64,000 nt of DNA. Source: Gammaproteobacteria bacterium (GTDB lineage: Bacteria > Pseudomonadota > Gammaproteobacteria > Chromatiales > Chromatiaceae). The stretch lies in contig JAGRGY010000029.1 of the NCBI GenBank assembly GCA_020445255.1, forward strand, positions 37,357 to 101,356. Direction: 5' to 3'. Positions 33,301 to 42,755 of this stretch are shown here, piece after piece; position 1 is the stretch's first letter; each line of letters begins with the position of its first letter. Under the pieces are notes generated by a model. That model saw nothing but the letters and a program-made list of their open reading frames with translations, was not told where the DNA came from and ran no database searches. The position numbers were made by a program, and so were the translations under genes.

Positions 33301-35259
33301 CGCGAACTCGGTATCGACGTCCAGACGACCGATTTCAGTGTCGTCGGGATCGGGGACATGTCGGGCGACGTGTTTGGCAACGGGATGCTGCTGTCCCCGC
33401 ACATCCGGCTGGTCGCGGCGTTCAACCACCGACACATCTTTATCGATCCGGCGCCGGACGTTGCGGCATCTTTTGCCGAACGCGAGCGCCTGTTCCGCCA
33501 GCCGCGGTCTGGTTGGTCGGACTACGATCGACGCCTGATCTCGAAGGGTGGGGGCGTGTTCGCGCGCACGGCGAAATCGATCGTGCTCGAGCCCGAGGCT
33601 CAGCGGCTGCTCGATCTCAAGCACGAGCGGGTCACGCCGAGCGAACTGATCCGGGCCATCCTGCGCGCGGATGTCGACCTTCTGTGGAACGGCGGCATCG
33701 GCACCTACGTGAAGGCAAGCCACGAGACGCACGCCCAGGCGCATGACAAGACCAACGACGAGGTGCGCATCGATGCTGTCGAACTGCGCAGCCGAGTGAT
33801 CGGTGAAGGCGGCAACCTCGGCCTCACGCAGCTGGCGCGCGTCGAGTTCGCGCGCAACGGCGGCCTGCTGTACACCGATGCGATCGACAACTCGGCCGGA
33901 GTCGATTGCTCGGACCACGAGGTCAACATCAAGATTCTGCTCGACAAGATCGTCAGCGACGGCGATATGACGGGCAAGCAGCGCAATCGCCTGCTTCAAA
34001 GCATGACCGAGGATGTCGCCAAGCTCGTTCTCTCCGACAACTATGCACAGACCCAGGTGATCAGCATGGTTGCCGGGGGCGGCGTCGAAAAAGTCTACGA
34101 ACATGCGCGATTCATCGATCTGCTGGAGCAGCGTGGGACGCTGGATCGCCGTCTCGAGGGTTTGCCGGATCGCAAGGCGCTTGGCGAGCGTCAGCTTCAG
34201 GGCGCCGGTCTGACCAAACCTGAGATCTCCGTACTTGTTGCCTACAGCAAGATGAACTATTTCGACGCGCTGGTCGCCTCGGACGTGCCCGACGATCCGT
34301 TCGTGGTTCAGTATCTGATCGAGTATTTTCCGTCTGTGCTCCGCGAGCGATTCGTCGAGCGGATCCGTGAGCATCGATTGCGGCGCGAGATCGCGGCCAC
34401 GGTCATCGCCGGCAGCATCGTCAATCATGTCGGACCCGGCGTCGGTTTCCGTCTGCGCGAAGAAACCGGGACCGATATCGCAAACGTCGCGCGTGCCTAC
34501 CTTGCCGCGAGCGCGATCTTCGACACCGACAGTCTGACGAAAGCGGTCGAGCAGCTCGACAACCAGGTCGCCGCGTCGTTACAGATCGAAATGCTGGCTG
34601 ACATCGCGCGACTTCTGGAAAGCACGACGGCTGCATTGTTGAGGGAATATCGCCAGGGTGTGGACATGACGGCGTGCCAGGTGCGTTTCCAGGCGGGTGC
34701 GTCTCGGCTCTGGGAGGTAATGCCTAAGCCGCTTGCCGAGCATGACAAGGACGACTTCGATCGGCGCGCGCGTCGTTTATCCAAGGCCGGTGTGCCGAAG
34801 GATCTGGCGCGTCGGATCGCCGGGCTCGGGCCGATGGCCGCGGCGCTCGACATCGTCCAGGTCGCCGCAACGGCAGACGTCGACGTGACGAAAGCGGCCT
34901 GGGTTTATTCGGCGCTGACCCGGACGCTGCAGCTCGATTGGATCGAAACCCAGCTGGAACATCTGGTGGTGCAGACGCACTGGCACCTGCTCGCTCGCAC
35001 CAAGCTGCAATCGGCCTTGCTCGGCTACCGGCGGGAAATCACAGCGCAGGTGCTGCGCAGTCAGATCGGGGACCATACGCCGCGCGGCATACTCGAAGGC
35101 TGGACGCGCCATCACCACGCAGCGCTGTCCCGATACGACCAGCTGATCGCCGAATTCAAGACCGGCGGGATCTTCGATTTTGCCATCACCTCGTTGATCG
35201 TCGCCGGTGTCGGCGAACTGCTTCCGGCGACCGCACCTCCGCCGACGGCGGGCGACTGA
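30400..35259 (+). CDS. gdhB: NAD-dependent glutamate dehydrogenase, large (180-kDa) type
   Basis: 1619 residues, which is the usual size of this family. It oxidises glutamate to 2-oxoglutarate and ammonia with NAD+, mainly in catabolism. The N-terminal half holds ACT-like regulatory domains (HTVIEIVTDDMPFLVDS). The catalytic core has LRWSDRMEDYRTEILGLMKA, VPVGSKGGFVVK (with the substrate Lys) and GGNLGLTQLARVEFARNGG, and the coenzyme domain has DVDLLWNGGIGTYVK. ATG 30400 follows GGGGAGGAA closely. It lies beside the gab genes and a TAXI TRAP system, which fits glutamate or GABA use. Confidence 0.97.
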   Translation: MTADNGNRLIGDLARLLSEHPPAGVGRADADQIEALLRVYYRHISPADLEGCEAVDLLGGLVAHWQLMRSRRPGRTRIRVYNPDQEEHGWRSSHTVIEIVTDDMPFLVDSASWALNRRGLTIHLTLHPVFAVVRDNAGKLTGLHDPNSPVDAAMREAVMRLHVDRQPAEQLADIERLIGEVLTDVRAATSDWLKMRQLCARVEQQFGAATAGLPSAGGDEAKAFLTWMYNDHFLFLATCTLTLPPCDGRDGNPEMRVQPDSGLGLLGPDAGTAGRADQWIAGLGIDIAEAGEELMITKANARSTVHRPAYMDLVAIKQRDEQGCVVGLHCFVGLFSSAAYSTPPRQIPLLRTKIAAVMAGAQVTPHSHSGRVVANILDNFPRDTLFQISTADLLETTLGVLGLQERQRTRLFVVRDPLHRFYSCLVYLPRERYSLEVRTAVQQILVEALQGVDVVFETHFSESILARIFYFVVSRPGSTVEYDIEDLQRRIVAVTTSWSDGLREALNSQVDEVLATRYLAEYGAAFTSSYRDDFHPRIAVGDIQRIEQIREHGRIGVHIYHPLVESPDQVHVRLYALAQPVPLSQVIPVLEHMGLRVHGERPYRIRHPAGDVWIHDFSTVRPVGTQPIDAVLAARFTETFLRVWESQADDDGFNGLVLRAGLTWREALLFRAYSRYQHQIRVQYTQEYMVSVLNRHPVVVQVLARLFGLAFDPKEAGHDEDAAETRTRFENLLNEVESLDEDVILRRFLGLIDATLRTNFYCRDADGSDRDYVSFKFDPHRIEGTPKPLPMFEIFVFARHMEGVHLRGGRVARGGLRWSDRMEDYRTEILGLMKAQMVKNTVIVPVGSKGGFVVKNASTADSREEHQDKGITAYRTLLRGMLDITDNLSGGRLVPPPGVVRRDDDDPYLVIAADKGTASFSDIANAVSADYGFWLGDAFASGGSAGYDHKAMGITARGAWESVKRNFRELGIDVQTTDFSVVGIGDMSGDVFGNGMLLSPHIRLVAAFNHRHIFIDPAPDVAASFAERERLFRQPRSGWSDYDRRLISKGGGVFARTAKSIVLEPEAQRLLDLKHERVTPSELIRAILRADVDLLWNGGIGTYVKASHETHAQAHDKTNDEVRIDAVELRSRVIGEGGNLGLTQLARVEFARNGGLLYTDAIDNSAGVDCSDHEVNIKILLDKIVSDGDMTGKQRNRLLQSMTEDVAKLVLSDNYAQTQVISMVAGGGVEKVYEHARFIDLLEQRGTLDRRLEGLPDRKALGERQLQGAGLTKPEISVLVAYSKMNYFDALVASDVPDDPFVVQYLIEYFPSVLRERFVERIREHRLRREIAATVIAGSIVNHVGPGVGFRLREETGTDIANVARAYLAASAIFDTDSLTKAVEQLDNQVAASLQIEMLADIARLLESTTAALLREYRQGVDMTACQVRFQAGASRLWEVMPKPLAEHDKDDFDRRARRLSKAGVPKDLARRIAGLGPMAAALDIVQVAATADVDVTKAAWVYSALTRTLQLDWIETQLEHLVVQTHWHLLARTKLQSALLGYRREITAQVLRSQIGDHTPRGILEGWTRHHHAALSRYDQLIAEFKTGGIFDFAITSLIVAGVGELLPATAPPPTAGD

Positions 35260-35281
35260 CGCGACGATCGGCAGTTACTTG

Positions 35282-35707
35282 CTAGCGAACGACCATCACT
35301 GAGCAGGGCGCATGTTGGACGACATAGGTGCTGTTGGATCCGAGAAACACCTTGCTGATGTCGTTGACCCTTGCCGGCATGATGACCAGGTCGATATCGT
35401 TGGCCTCGATGTACGAGAGAATGACCTTGCGTGGGCTGCCCTCACCGACACTGCAGCGGACCTTGGTCGGGTGATGAAAGTGGCTGTCGACGTATTTCTG
35501 CAGATCGGTGCAGATCTGTTCGTGCGCCTTCTTGATCGTATCGTCGGGGAAATAGCTGGCGACCAGCGGACTGTTGAAATCGGGAATCGCGGTCAGCGCG
35601 GTGATCTGGGCGCCGAATTTTTCGACCAGTTCCTCGGCGACGGCGATCGCACGCGCGGTGAGCTCGGCTTCTTCGAGGTCGATCGGCAGCAGGATGTCTT
35701 TGAACAT
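35282..35707 (-). CDS. UspA-family universal stress protein
   Basis: 141-residue UspA domain: FKDILLPIDLEEAELTARAI at the start and a nucleotide-binding loop near the end (VNDISKVFLGSNSTYVVQHA with CSVMVV). The G-2x-G-9x-G(S/T) ATP pattern is only partly met (GSPRK...FLGSNST). It is 15 bases after the TRAP permease gene. TeaD, a UspA protein beside the Halomonas ectoine TRAP system TeaABC, is a known regulator in this setting; a similar role is inferred here. Confidence 0.9.
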   Translation of the reverse strand: MFKDILLPIDLEEAELTARAIAVAEELVEKFGAQITALTAIPDFNSPLVASYFPDDTIKKAHEQICTDLQKYVDSHFHHPTKVRCSVGEGSPRKVILSYIEANDIDLVIMPARVNDISKVFLGSNSTYVVQHAPCSVMVVR

Positions 35708-35721
35708 CGTCGGTCTCCGGA

Positions 35722-38310
35722 TCAGGCGGTTTGTGGGGCCGGGCTCTGTGCGTCCCTGCGCCGGCGTTGCAGCCAGGCAACCAGGCCGAGCAGCGCGAGC
35801 GCCGGAATGAACATGATGTGCTTGGGCGGTATGTCGGCGTCGACCAGCAGGCTGACGATCTCCCAGTCGAAGTCGAGTCCGACCTTCTGCGCCTCGGAAC
35901 CGAAGGCGACGTTGTCGGCGATCACCTTTCCGTCGTCGACACGGATCTCCAGGCCGGCATCGCGCAGGCGGTCCTCGCCGGTGCCGGGTTTGCCCAGCGG
36001 CAGGCGCACCAGCTTCTCGATGTGTTTGCCGTCGAGGGTCTCGCCCTTGATCGTCATGTTGAGCTTGCCGTTCTCGGGTGCGACGGCTGCGCGCTCGATG
36101 AGCTGTGTCGCGGGCAGGGTTTCGGTCGGCGGGTAGATCTCGTCCCACCAGAATCCGGGGCGGAACAGCGTGAAGGCGACCAGCAGAAGCGCCAGCGACT
36201 CCCAGAGCCGGCTCTTGACCAGCCAGTAGCCCTGGGTGGCGGCGGCGAACAGCAGCATGGCGGCGGTGGCCGAGATGATCACGCCGATCAGGTGGAAGAC
36301 GTTGTCGATCCCGATCAGCAGCAGCTCGGTGTTGAAGATGAACAGGAACGGCAGGATCGCGGTACGGATGTCGTACATGAAGCCCTGGATGCCGGTCTTG
36401 ATCGGGTCGGCCTTGGCGATCGCCGCGGCGGCGAACGCCGCCAGTCCGACCGGTGGCGTGTCGTCGGCAAGTATGCCGAAGTAGAACACGAACATGTGCA
36501 CGGCGATCAGCGGCACGATCAGGCCGTTGGCGGCGGCAAGCGAGACGACGACCGGGGCCATCAGGCTGGAAACGACGATGTAATTGGCCGTCGTCGGCAG
36601 ACCCATGCCAAGCACGATGCAGATTGCCGCGGTGAAGATCAGCGCGGCCATCAGGTTGCCGCCGGAGATGAACTCGACGAACTCGATCATGACCTGGCCG
36701 ATCCCGGTCAGCGTGATCGTGCCGACGATGATGCCGGCTGCGGCGGTGGCGACGCCGATGCCGATCATGTTGCGCGCGCCGTGACCGAGGCCGTCGATGC
36801 ACTCGGTGAAGCCGCGGCGGACCTCGCCAGCGGTGCTGCGGCCGCGAAAATACGCCAGCAGCGGGCGCTGGGTGAGCACGATGAAAATCATCAGTACCGT
36901 GGCCCAGAACGCGGACAGTCCCGGCGAGAAGCGCTCGACGATCAGGCACCACATCAGCACGACGATCGGCAGCAGGAAGTACAGGCCCGCCTTCACGGTC
37001 GGCCCCGTTTCGGGCAGTTCGAGCACGGGTGCGTTGGGGTCGTCGATCTCCAACTCCGGATATTGGGTCGCGAACTTCAACAGGGCCACATAGGCCACGG
37101 CGACCAGCACGGCGACAATGTAGATGGCCATGTCGCCGGCGACCTGCTTGATCCAGCCGATGCCGTAATAAACGGCGAGGCCGATCACGCACATGCCGAC
37201 GACGACGAAGGCGAACGTCATCAGTTTCTGCGCCAGCGTCGAAGTCTTGCGTTTCGGCAGGCCTTTCATGTTGGCCTTCAGCGCCTCGAGGTGGACGATG
37301 TAGACCAGCGCAATGTAGGAGATCACGGCTGGCAGGATGGCGTGTTTGATGACGTCGATGTACGAGATGCCGACGTATTCGATCATCAGGAAGGCCGCGG
37401 CACCCATGACCGGCGGCGTCAACTGACCGTTGGTCGAGCCGGCGACCTCGACCGCGCCGGCCTTGGTGGCGGGGAAGCCGACGCGCTTCATCAACGGGAT
37501 CGTGAAGGTGCCGGTCGTGGCCACGTTGGCGATCGACGAGCCCGAGATCAGGCCGGTGGTGGCCGATGCGACGATGGCGGCTTTGGCGGGTCCGCCGCGC
37601 ATGTGCCCGAGCATGGCAAACGCGACCTTTATGAAATAGTTGCCGGCGCCGGCCTGTTCCAGCAGTGCGCCGAACAGCACGAACAGGAACACGAAGCTTG
37701 TCGATACGCCCAGCGCGATACCGAACACGCCCTCGGTCGTCAGCCATTGATGCGACATGACCTTGGTCAGGCTCTGTCCCTTGTGCGCGATGACGTCGGG
37801 CATGTAGGGGCCGCCGAAGGTGTAGATCAGGAACACGATGGCGACCACCATCAGCGGCGGTCCGAGTGCACGTCGGGTGGCCTCGAGCAGCATCAACATC
37901 CCGATGACGGCGACCACGAGGTCCGTGGTCGTCGGTGCACCCGAGCGCCCGGCCAGTTCGGTGTAGAAGATGTAGATGTAGGAGGCGCTGAACGCGCCCA
38001 GCACAGCGAACACCCAGTCCTGGACAGGGATGTGATCGCGCGGCGAACGTTTGAAGGCGGGGAAGGCCAAAAAGGCGAGGAAGATCGCGAACGCCAGGTG
38101 GATTGCGCGTGCCTCGGTGTTGTTGAAGACACCGAAGCCAAACAGGAACGGCAGCGGCGAGGCGTACCAAAGCTGAAACAGTGACCAGGCGACCGGTACG
38201 CCGAACAGCACCTTGCCGGGGACACCGCCGGGATGGCGGGCGCCGGTATCGACCTGGGCCACGAGGTCCGCGGCGTCTCCCCCCGCGGCGGTCTGTTGTT
38301 CGTTGCTCAC
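35722..38310 (-). CDS. TAXI-type TRAP transporter permease (fused DctQ-DctM)
   Basis: 862-residue membrane protein, a fusion of small (about 40-190) and large (about 200-720) TRAP permease parts. Motifs include GLISGSSIANVATTGTFTIPLMKRVGFPATKAGAVE-type sequence (key residues Gly-Ser-Ser-Ile-Ala-Asn and the Pro-Thr-Gly), and GMGLPTTANYI. A C-terminal soluble domain resembling DUF3394 follows. GTG 38310 is chosen because AGAGGAG lies 8 bases upstream; the GTG at 38319 overlaps that site. It is driven by a sodium or proton gradient in known systems. Next gene encodes a UspA protein. Confidence 0.95.
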   Translation of the reverse strand: MSNEQQTAAGGDAADLVAQVDTGARHPGGVPGKVLFGVPVAWSLFQLWYASPLPFLFGFGVFNNTEARAIHLAFAIFLAFLAFPAFKRSPRDHIPVQDWVFAVLGAFSASYIYIFYTELAGRSGAPTTTDLVVAVIGMLMLLEATRRALGPPLMVVAIVFLIYTFGGPYMPDVIAHKGQSLTKVMSHQWLTTEGVFGIALGVSTSFVFLFVLFGALLEQAGAGNYFIKVAFAMLGHMRGGPAKAAIVASATTGLISGSSIANVATTGTFTIPLMKRVGFPATKAGAVEVAGSTNGQLTPPVMGAAAFLMIEYVGISYIDVIKHAILPAVISYIALVYIVHLEALKANMKGLPKRKTSTLAQKLMTFAFVVVGMCVIGLAVYYGIGWIKQVAGDMAIYIVAVLVAVAYVALLKFATQYPELEIDDPNAPVLELPETGPTVKAGLYFLLPIVVLMWCLIVERFSPGLSAFWATVLMIFIVLTQRPLLAYFRGRSTAGEVRRGFTECIDGLGHGARNMIGIGVATAAAGIIVGTITLTGIGQVMIEFVEFISGGNLMAALIFTAAICIVLGMGLPTTANYIVVSSLMAPVVVSLAAANGLIVPLIAVHMFVFYFGILADDTPPVGLAAFAAAAIAKADPIKTGIQGFMYDIRTAILPFLFIFNTELLLIGIDNVFHLIGVIISATAAMLLFAAATQGYWLVKSRLWESLALLLVAFTLFRPGFWWDEIYPPTETLPATQLIERAAVAPENGKLNMTIKGETLDGKHIEKLVRLPLGKPGTGEDRLRDAGLEIRVDDGKVIADNVAFGSEAQKVGLDFDWEIVSLLVDADIPPKHIMFIPALALLGLVAWLQRRRRDAQSPAPQTA

Positions 38311-38372
38311 GGTGCGCACTCCTCTGGCTGGCCGCGGCGCCTCCGTCGGCTGACGTGGCCGCGGTTCACGAT

Positions 38373-38389
38373 CCGCACCGGCGGTGCGG
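38373..38389. other. Intercistronic hairpin between TRAP binding protein and permease
   Basis: Perfect 7-base stem CCGCACC / GGTGCGG with loop GGC in the 151-base gap downstream of the binding-protein gene. No T-run follows on the minus strand, so it is not a clear terminator. It may cause partial transcript stabilisation or differential expression of the binding protein. Confidence 0.4.
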
Positions 38390-38461
38390 TCGCAGTTGTG
38401 TTCTGTTTCTGCAACACCCGCCGGGCCGGCGCAAGCGGCACCGGTACGGCGGGCATTTGTC

Positions 38462-39433
38462 CTACATCAGGCCGGCTTCCTTGAAGTATTTGGCCGCGCC
38501 GTCATGCAGCGGTGCGGACAGGCCCTCCTTGACCATCTCCTCCTTGGTGAGATGCTCGAACGACGGGTGCAGCTTGCGGAAGTCGTCGAAGTTCTCGAAC
38601 ACCGCCTTCACCACCTGGTAGACGGTGTCCGCCGGGGTGTTGGTCGACGAGACGAATGTCGCGGCGACACCGAAGGTCGGGGTGTCGGCATCGCTGCCCG
38701 AGTACATGCCGCCCGGAATGATCGCCTTGCGGTAATACGGGTTGTCGGCGACCAGCTTGTCGATCGCCGGGCCGTCGACCGGTACCAGCACCGTGTCGCA
38801 CGAGGTCGTGGCCTCCTTGATCGAGCCGTTGGGATGGCCGACGACATACACCATGGCGTCGATCTTGTTGTCGCACAGCGCTTGCGATTGCTCGGCGGCC
38901 TTGAGCTCGGACACCAGCTTGAAGTCGCCCATGGTCCAGCCCTTGGCGTTCATGACGACCTCCATGGTGCCACGCTGGCCGGATCCGGGGTTGCCGATAT
39001 TGACGCGTTTGCCCTTGAGGTCGTCGAAGGTCTTGATGCCGGAGTCCTTGCGCGCGACCACGGTGAACGGCTCGGGGTGCAGCGAGAACACCGCGCGCAG
39101 ATCCTTGTTGGGGCCCTGTTCGGCGAACTGGCTGGTGCCGTTGTAGGCGTGGTACTGCCAGTCGGACTGGGCGACGCCCATGTCGAGCTCGCCGGCGCGG
39201 ATGGTGTTGAGGTTGTAAACGGAGCCACCGGTCGACTCGACCGAGCAGCGTACGCCGTGCTCCTTGCGGCCCTTGTTAACCAGGCGGCAGATTGCACCAC
39301 CGGCCGGATAGTAGACACCGGTTACGCCACCGGTACCGATCGTGATGAATGACTCGGCCGTTGCAGTGCCGGTGGCACCCAGCCCCAGTCCGGCGACAAG
39401 AGCCGCGCTCGCAACTAGATTTTTGCTAAACAT
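38462..39433 (-). CDS. TAXI-family TRAP transporter solute-binding protein
   Basis: 323-residue periplasmic receptor. A signal peptide ([20 protein letters not shown], cleaved near TATA) precedes the TAXI fold: [40 protein letters not shown] and [21 protein letters not shown] before ATG 39433 gives a good ribosome site; the longer frame is discarded. TAXI proteins characterised elsewhere bind glutamate/glutamine or 2-oxoglutarate-like ligands. Its placement between gab genes and glutamate dehydrogenase suggests an acidic amino acid or keto acid. Confidence 0.95.
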   Translation of the reverse strand: MFSKNLVASAALVAGLGLGATGTATAESFITIGTGGVTGVYYPAGGAICRLVNKGRKEHGVRCSVESTGGSVYNLNTIRAGELDMGVAQSDWQYHAYNGTSQFAEQGPNKDLRAVFSLHPEPFTVVARKDSGIKTFDDLKGKRVNIGNPGSGQRGTMEVVMNAKGWTMGDFKLVSELKAAEQSQALCDNKIDAMVYVVGHPNGSIKEATTSCDTVLVPVDGPAIDKLVADNPYYRKAIIPGGMYSGSDADTPTFGVAATFVSSTNTPADTVYQVVKAVFENFDDFRKLHPSFEHLTKEEMVKEGLSAPLHDGAAKYFKEAGLM

Positions 39434-39572
39434 CGTAAGCGTCCTCCTCAGGTTCCGTTGACGGCGCGGTTTATTGTTGCCGTCGTTCTTGTCGGGCCGG
39501 TCCCATTGGCCGGCCGCCGTTTCAACCGAAGCGTAACCCATTTGCCGGCAGCATGCCGGTGCCCGTACCCGG

Positions 39573-40907
39573 TCAGGTGGCGAGCAGTGTCTCCAGGCAG
39601 CCCTCGATAATGCTCATGCCTTCGTCGACGAGTTCATCCGCCGCCGTGATTGGCACCAGGATGCGCACGGTGTTGCCGTACATGCCGCAGGACAGCAGGA
39701 TCAGCCCGCGTTCGGCTGCAAGCACGACCAGCTTCCTGGTCAGATCCGCATCCGGTACGCGTTTGCCGTCCTGCTCCTTGAACAGTTCCATCGCGACCAT
39801 CGCGCCCAGGCCGCGCACGTCGCCGATGCAGGGCATGCGCGTGGCCATGCTGCGCAGTCGGGACATCATCGCCGCACCCATGTCGAGGCTGCGCTGCAGC
39901 AGTCCCTCTTCCTCGAAGACGTCGAGCACCGCGAGCGCCGCGGCGCAGCCCAGCGGGCTGCCGGCATAGGTACCGCCCAGACCGCCCGGCGCGACACTGT
40001 CCATGACATCGGCACGGCCGACGACAGCGGAGATCGGAAAGCCGCCGGCGATGCTCTTGGCCAGCGTGGTCAGGTCGGGTACAACGCCGCTGTGCTCCAT
40101 CGCGAACACCTTGCCGGTGCGTGCGGCGCCGGCCTGCACCTCGTCGGCGATCAGCAGGATGCCATGCTCGTCGCACAGCGCGCGCAGCCGGCGCAGGAAG
40201 TCGAATGGTGCGACGTAGAAGCCGCCCTCGCCCTGCACGGGCTCGACGATGATTGCCGCGACACGACCAGGCTCGATGTCGCATTTGAACAGGTTGTTCA
40301 CTGCGGCCAGCGACTGGTCGACCGAGATGCCGTGCACCTCGATCGGAAACGGGGCATGGTAGATCTCGCCGGGGAAAGGACCGAACGCGAGCTTGTACGG
40401 TGCGACCTTGCCGGTCAGGCCCAGGGTCATCATCGTGCGCCCGTGGTAGCCGCCGTTGAACGCGATGATCCCCGGCCGGCCGGTGTGGGCGCGCGCGATC
40501 TTCACCGCGTTCTCGACTGCCTCGGCGCCGGTGGTCAGGAACAAGGTCTTCTTCGCTGCAGCGCCCGGTGCCAGCGCGTTCAGGCGCTCGGCGAGTTCCA
40601 CGTAAGGCTCGTACGGCATCACCTGGAAGCAGGTGTGGGTGAATCGATCCATCTGCGCGCGGACCGCTGCCATGACCTTGGCATGCCGGTGCCCGGTGTT
40701 CAGCACGCCGATGCCGCCAGCAAAGTCGATGTAGCGCTTGCCTTCAACGTCCCAGATCTCGGCATTCTCCGCACGGTCGGCGAACAGGTTGTGCATCGTG
40801 GCGACGCCGCGCGCCACGGCCTGGTTGCGGCGGGCGAGCAGATTGGCGTTGCTCGTCGCTGCCGCCTGCGCATGCGGCTTGGCAGCGGAACCTTTTCCTT
40901 CAGGCAT
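39573..40907 (-). CDS. gabT: 4-aminobutyrate aminotransferase
   Basis: 444-residue class III PLP aminotransferase that moves the amino group of GABA to 2-oxoglutarate, giving succinate semialdehyde. Motifs: [20 protein letters not shown], a PLP-contacting [29 protein letters not shown] and the Lys site [17 protein letters not shown]. Its start overlaps the end of gabD by 8 bases, so both are one unit. Related enzymes act on 5-aminovalerate or other omega-amino acids, which would also fit this locus. Confidence 0.94.
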   Translation of the reverse strand: MPEGKGSAAKPHAQAAATSNANLLARRNQAVARGVATMHNLFADRAENAEIWDVEGKRYIDFAGGIGVLNTGHRHAKVMAAVRAQMDRFTHTCFQVMPYEPYVELAERLNALAPGAAAKKTLFLTTGAEAVENAVKIARAHTGRPGIIAFNGGYHGRTMMTLGLTGKVAPYKLAFGPFPGEIYHAPFPIEVHGISVDQSLAAVNNLFKCDIEPGRVAAIIVEPVQGEGGFYVAPFDFLRRLRALCDEHGILLIADEVQAGAARTGKVFAMEHSGVVPDLTTLAKSIAGGFPISAVVGRADVMDSVAPGGLGGTYAGSPLGCAAALAVLDVFEEEGLLQRSLDMGAAMMSRLRSMATRMPCIGDVRGLGAMVAMELFKEQDGKRVPDADLTRKLVVLAAERGLILLSCGMYGNTVRILVPITAADELVDEGMSIIEGCLETLLAT

Positions 40908-42363
40908 GGATGCCTCCGATACACAGGTATTTGATTTCGAGATATTCGTCGAGGCCGTACTTCGAACCCTCGCGGCCGATGCCCGACGACTTCACGCCGC
41001 CGAAGGGCGCGATGTCGGTCGAGATGATGCCGGCGTTGATGCCCACCATGCCGTATTCCAGTGCCTCGGCGACGCGCCACACGCGCGCCAGGTCGCGGCT
41101 GTAGAAATAAGACGCCAAGCCGTACTCGGTGTCGTTGGCCAGGCGGATCGCCTCATCCTCGGTATGGAAACGGAACAGTGGCGCCAGTGGGCCGAAGGTC
41201 TCTTCGCGCGCGACGGCCATGTCCGGCGCGACGTCGGTGAGCACGGTCGGCTGGAAGAAGGTGCCGCCCAGCGCGTGGCGGGCGCCGCCGGCCGCGACCT
41301 TTGCTCCCTTGCCGAGCGCATCGCTGATGTGCGATTCGACCTTTTCCACGGCGGCCTGGTTGATCAGCGGTCCCTGCACGACGCCGTCGTCGAATCCACT
41401 GCCGACCTTGAGGCGGTCCTTGACCGCAGTGGCGAACTTGGTGGCGAACTCGTCGTAGACGCCATCCTGCACGAGGAAGCGGTTGACGCAGACGCAGGTC
41501 TGGCCGCTGTTGCGGTACTTCGACGCCAGTGCACCCTCTACGGCCGCATCGACATCGGCGTCGTCGAACACGATGAACGGCGCATTGCCACCGAGCTCCA
41601 GCGAGACCTTCTTGATCGTGCCCGCGCACTGTTGCATCAACAGCCTGCCCACCTCGGTCGAGCCGGTGAAGCTGAGCTTGCGCACGATCGGACTCGCAGT
41701 CATCTCACCGCCGATCGCCTTGGCCTTGCCGGTGACGACGCTCAGCACACCGGCCGGGATTCCTGCGCGTTCGGCGAGTTCGCACAAAGCGAGTGCGGAG
41801 TAAGGTGTTTCGAGTGCCGGCTTCACGACCATCGTGCAACCCGCCGCCAGTGCGGCGCCGGCCTTGCGCGTAATCATCGCCGCGGGGAAGTTCCAGGGCG
41901 TGATCGCCACGCAGACTCCGATCGGCTGCTTGATTACGACGATGCGCTTGTCGGCCTGGTGCTGTGGTATGACGTCGCCGTAGGCGCGCTTGCATTCCTC
42001 CGAGAACCATTCGATGAAAGAGGCGGCGTAGGCGATCTCCCCGCGCGCCTCGGCCAGCGGCTTGCCCTGTTCCGCCGTCATGATGCGCGCCAGATCTTCC
42101 TGGTGGGCCATGATCAGGTCGAACCACGCACGCAGCCGCGCCGCACGTTCCTTGGCCGTTAGCGCACGCCAGGCGGGCAGGGCACGTTCGGCGGCCTCCA
42201 GGGCCTTGCGCGTTTCGACCGCACCGCAGTTCGGCACGCTACCGATGACGCTGCCGTCGGCCGGGTTCGTGACCGGGGCCATCGAGCCGTCGTCGGCATC
42301 CATCCATCGGCCGTCGATGTAGCAGTGCTGGCGAAACAGGCTGACGTCGGACAGGTTCTGCAT
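40900..42363 (-). CDS. gabD: Succinate-semialdehyde dehydrogenase
   Basis: 487-residue aldehyde dehydrogenase. Motifs: ITPWNFPAAMITRKAGAALA, the Glu site SLELGGNAPFIVF, the Cys site SGQTCVCVNRFLV (Cys-Val-Cys, as in E. coli GabD) and ETFGPLAPLF. It converts succinate semialdehyde to succinate with NAD(P)+. First gene of the leftward gab unit, divergent from puuR with a shared 392-base region. Confidence 0.96.
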   Translation of the reverse strand: MQNLSDVSLFRQHCYIDGRWMDADDGSMAPVTNPADGSVIGSVPNCGAVETRKALEAAERALPAWRALTAKERAARLRAWFDLIMAHQEDLARIMTAEQGKPLAEARGEIAYAASFIEWFSEECKRAYGDVIPQHQADKRIVVIKQPIGVCVAITPWNFPAAMITRKAGAALAAGCTMVVKPALETPYSALALCELAERAGIPAGVLSVVTGKAKAIGGEMTASPIVRKLSFTGSTEVGRLLMQQCAGTIKKVSLELGGNAPFIVFDDADVDAAVEGALASKYRNSGQTCVCVNRFLVQDGVYDEFATKFATAVKDRLKVGSGFDDGVVQGPLINQAAVEKVESHISDALGKGAKVAAGGARHALGGTFFQPTVLTDVAPDMAVAREETFGPLAPLFRFHTEDEAIRLANDTEYGLASYFYSRDLARVWRVAEALEYGMVGINAGIISTDIAPFGGVKSSGIGREGSKYGLDEYLEIKYLCIGGIHA

Positions 42364-42755
42364 CGTTGCGAATCCCGCGGGTTTCGTGATTCCCGGTCGG
42401 CCAGTCGCCGATCCTCGCTAAGTCACCGCCCTGCGATCGCTACTGGGCGGTCGGCTTATCTCGTGTCGAAAGAGGGTAGCAGGGCTTAATTTTTTAAACA
42501 AGATTGGAATTTCAGGAGGTGCGCCACCCGCCGGTCCGTGTCCGCCCGCTGCCTTTGCGCCGTTGACTGTGCACGTCAAAAAGTGCGTCTTTTATGCCGT
42601 TTATGTCGAATATACTGAAAAGATGGAATTGCCATCGGGGGGACGCAAGGGCCAGCGATCGGGGCTGCCGCCTTGACAAAGCCGCTTAACATTTCAAACA
42701 TTAAGAGGGTCACGGTTCCCACCGGACCACGCAACGCAGCGTGACGGAGGCTGGC
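42364..42755. promoter_or_regulatory. gabD-puuR divergent regulatory region
   Basis: 392 bases with locally high AT, holding both promoters. It contains a tandem repeat of TTTATG (42588-42606 area: TTTTATGCCGTTTATGTCG) that could serve the leftward gabD promoter, and a rightward promoter listed separately. An imperfect palindrome TTAAnnTTTnAAAnnTTAA lies at 42686-42704. PuuR binding is likely here, inferred from the divergent arrangement. Confidence 0.5.
42673..42704 (+). promoter_or_regulatory. Candidate puuR promoter with overlapping palindrome
   Basis: TTGACA at 42673-42678 matches the -35 consensus perfectly. AAACAT at 42696-42701 is a fair -10 at 17-base spacing. The imperfect palindrome TTAA...TTAA (42686-42704) overlaps the -10, so a repressor bound there would block transcription. 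Two AACATT repeats nine bases apart lie inside. Confidence 0.5.

Noticed and set aside
35731..38184. Long rightward open frame of 817 codons opposite the TRAP permease
   Set aside because: It is antisense to a clear permease, with His/Asp/Gln/Arg-rich composition typical of a GC-rich shadow frame.
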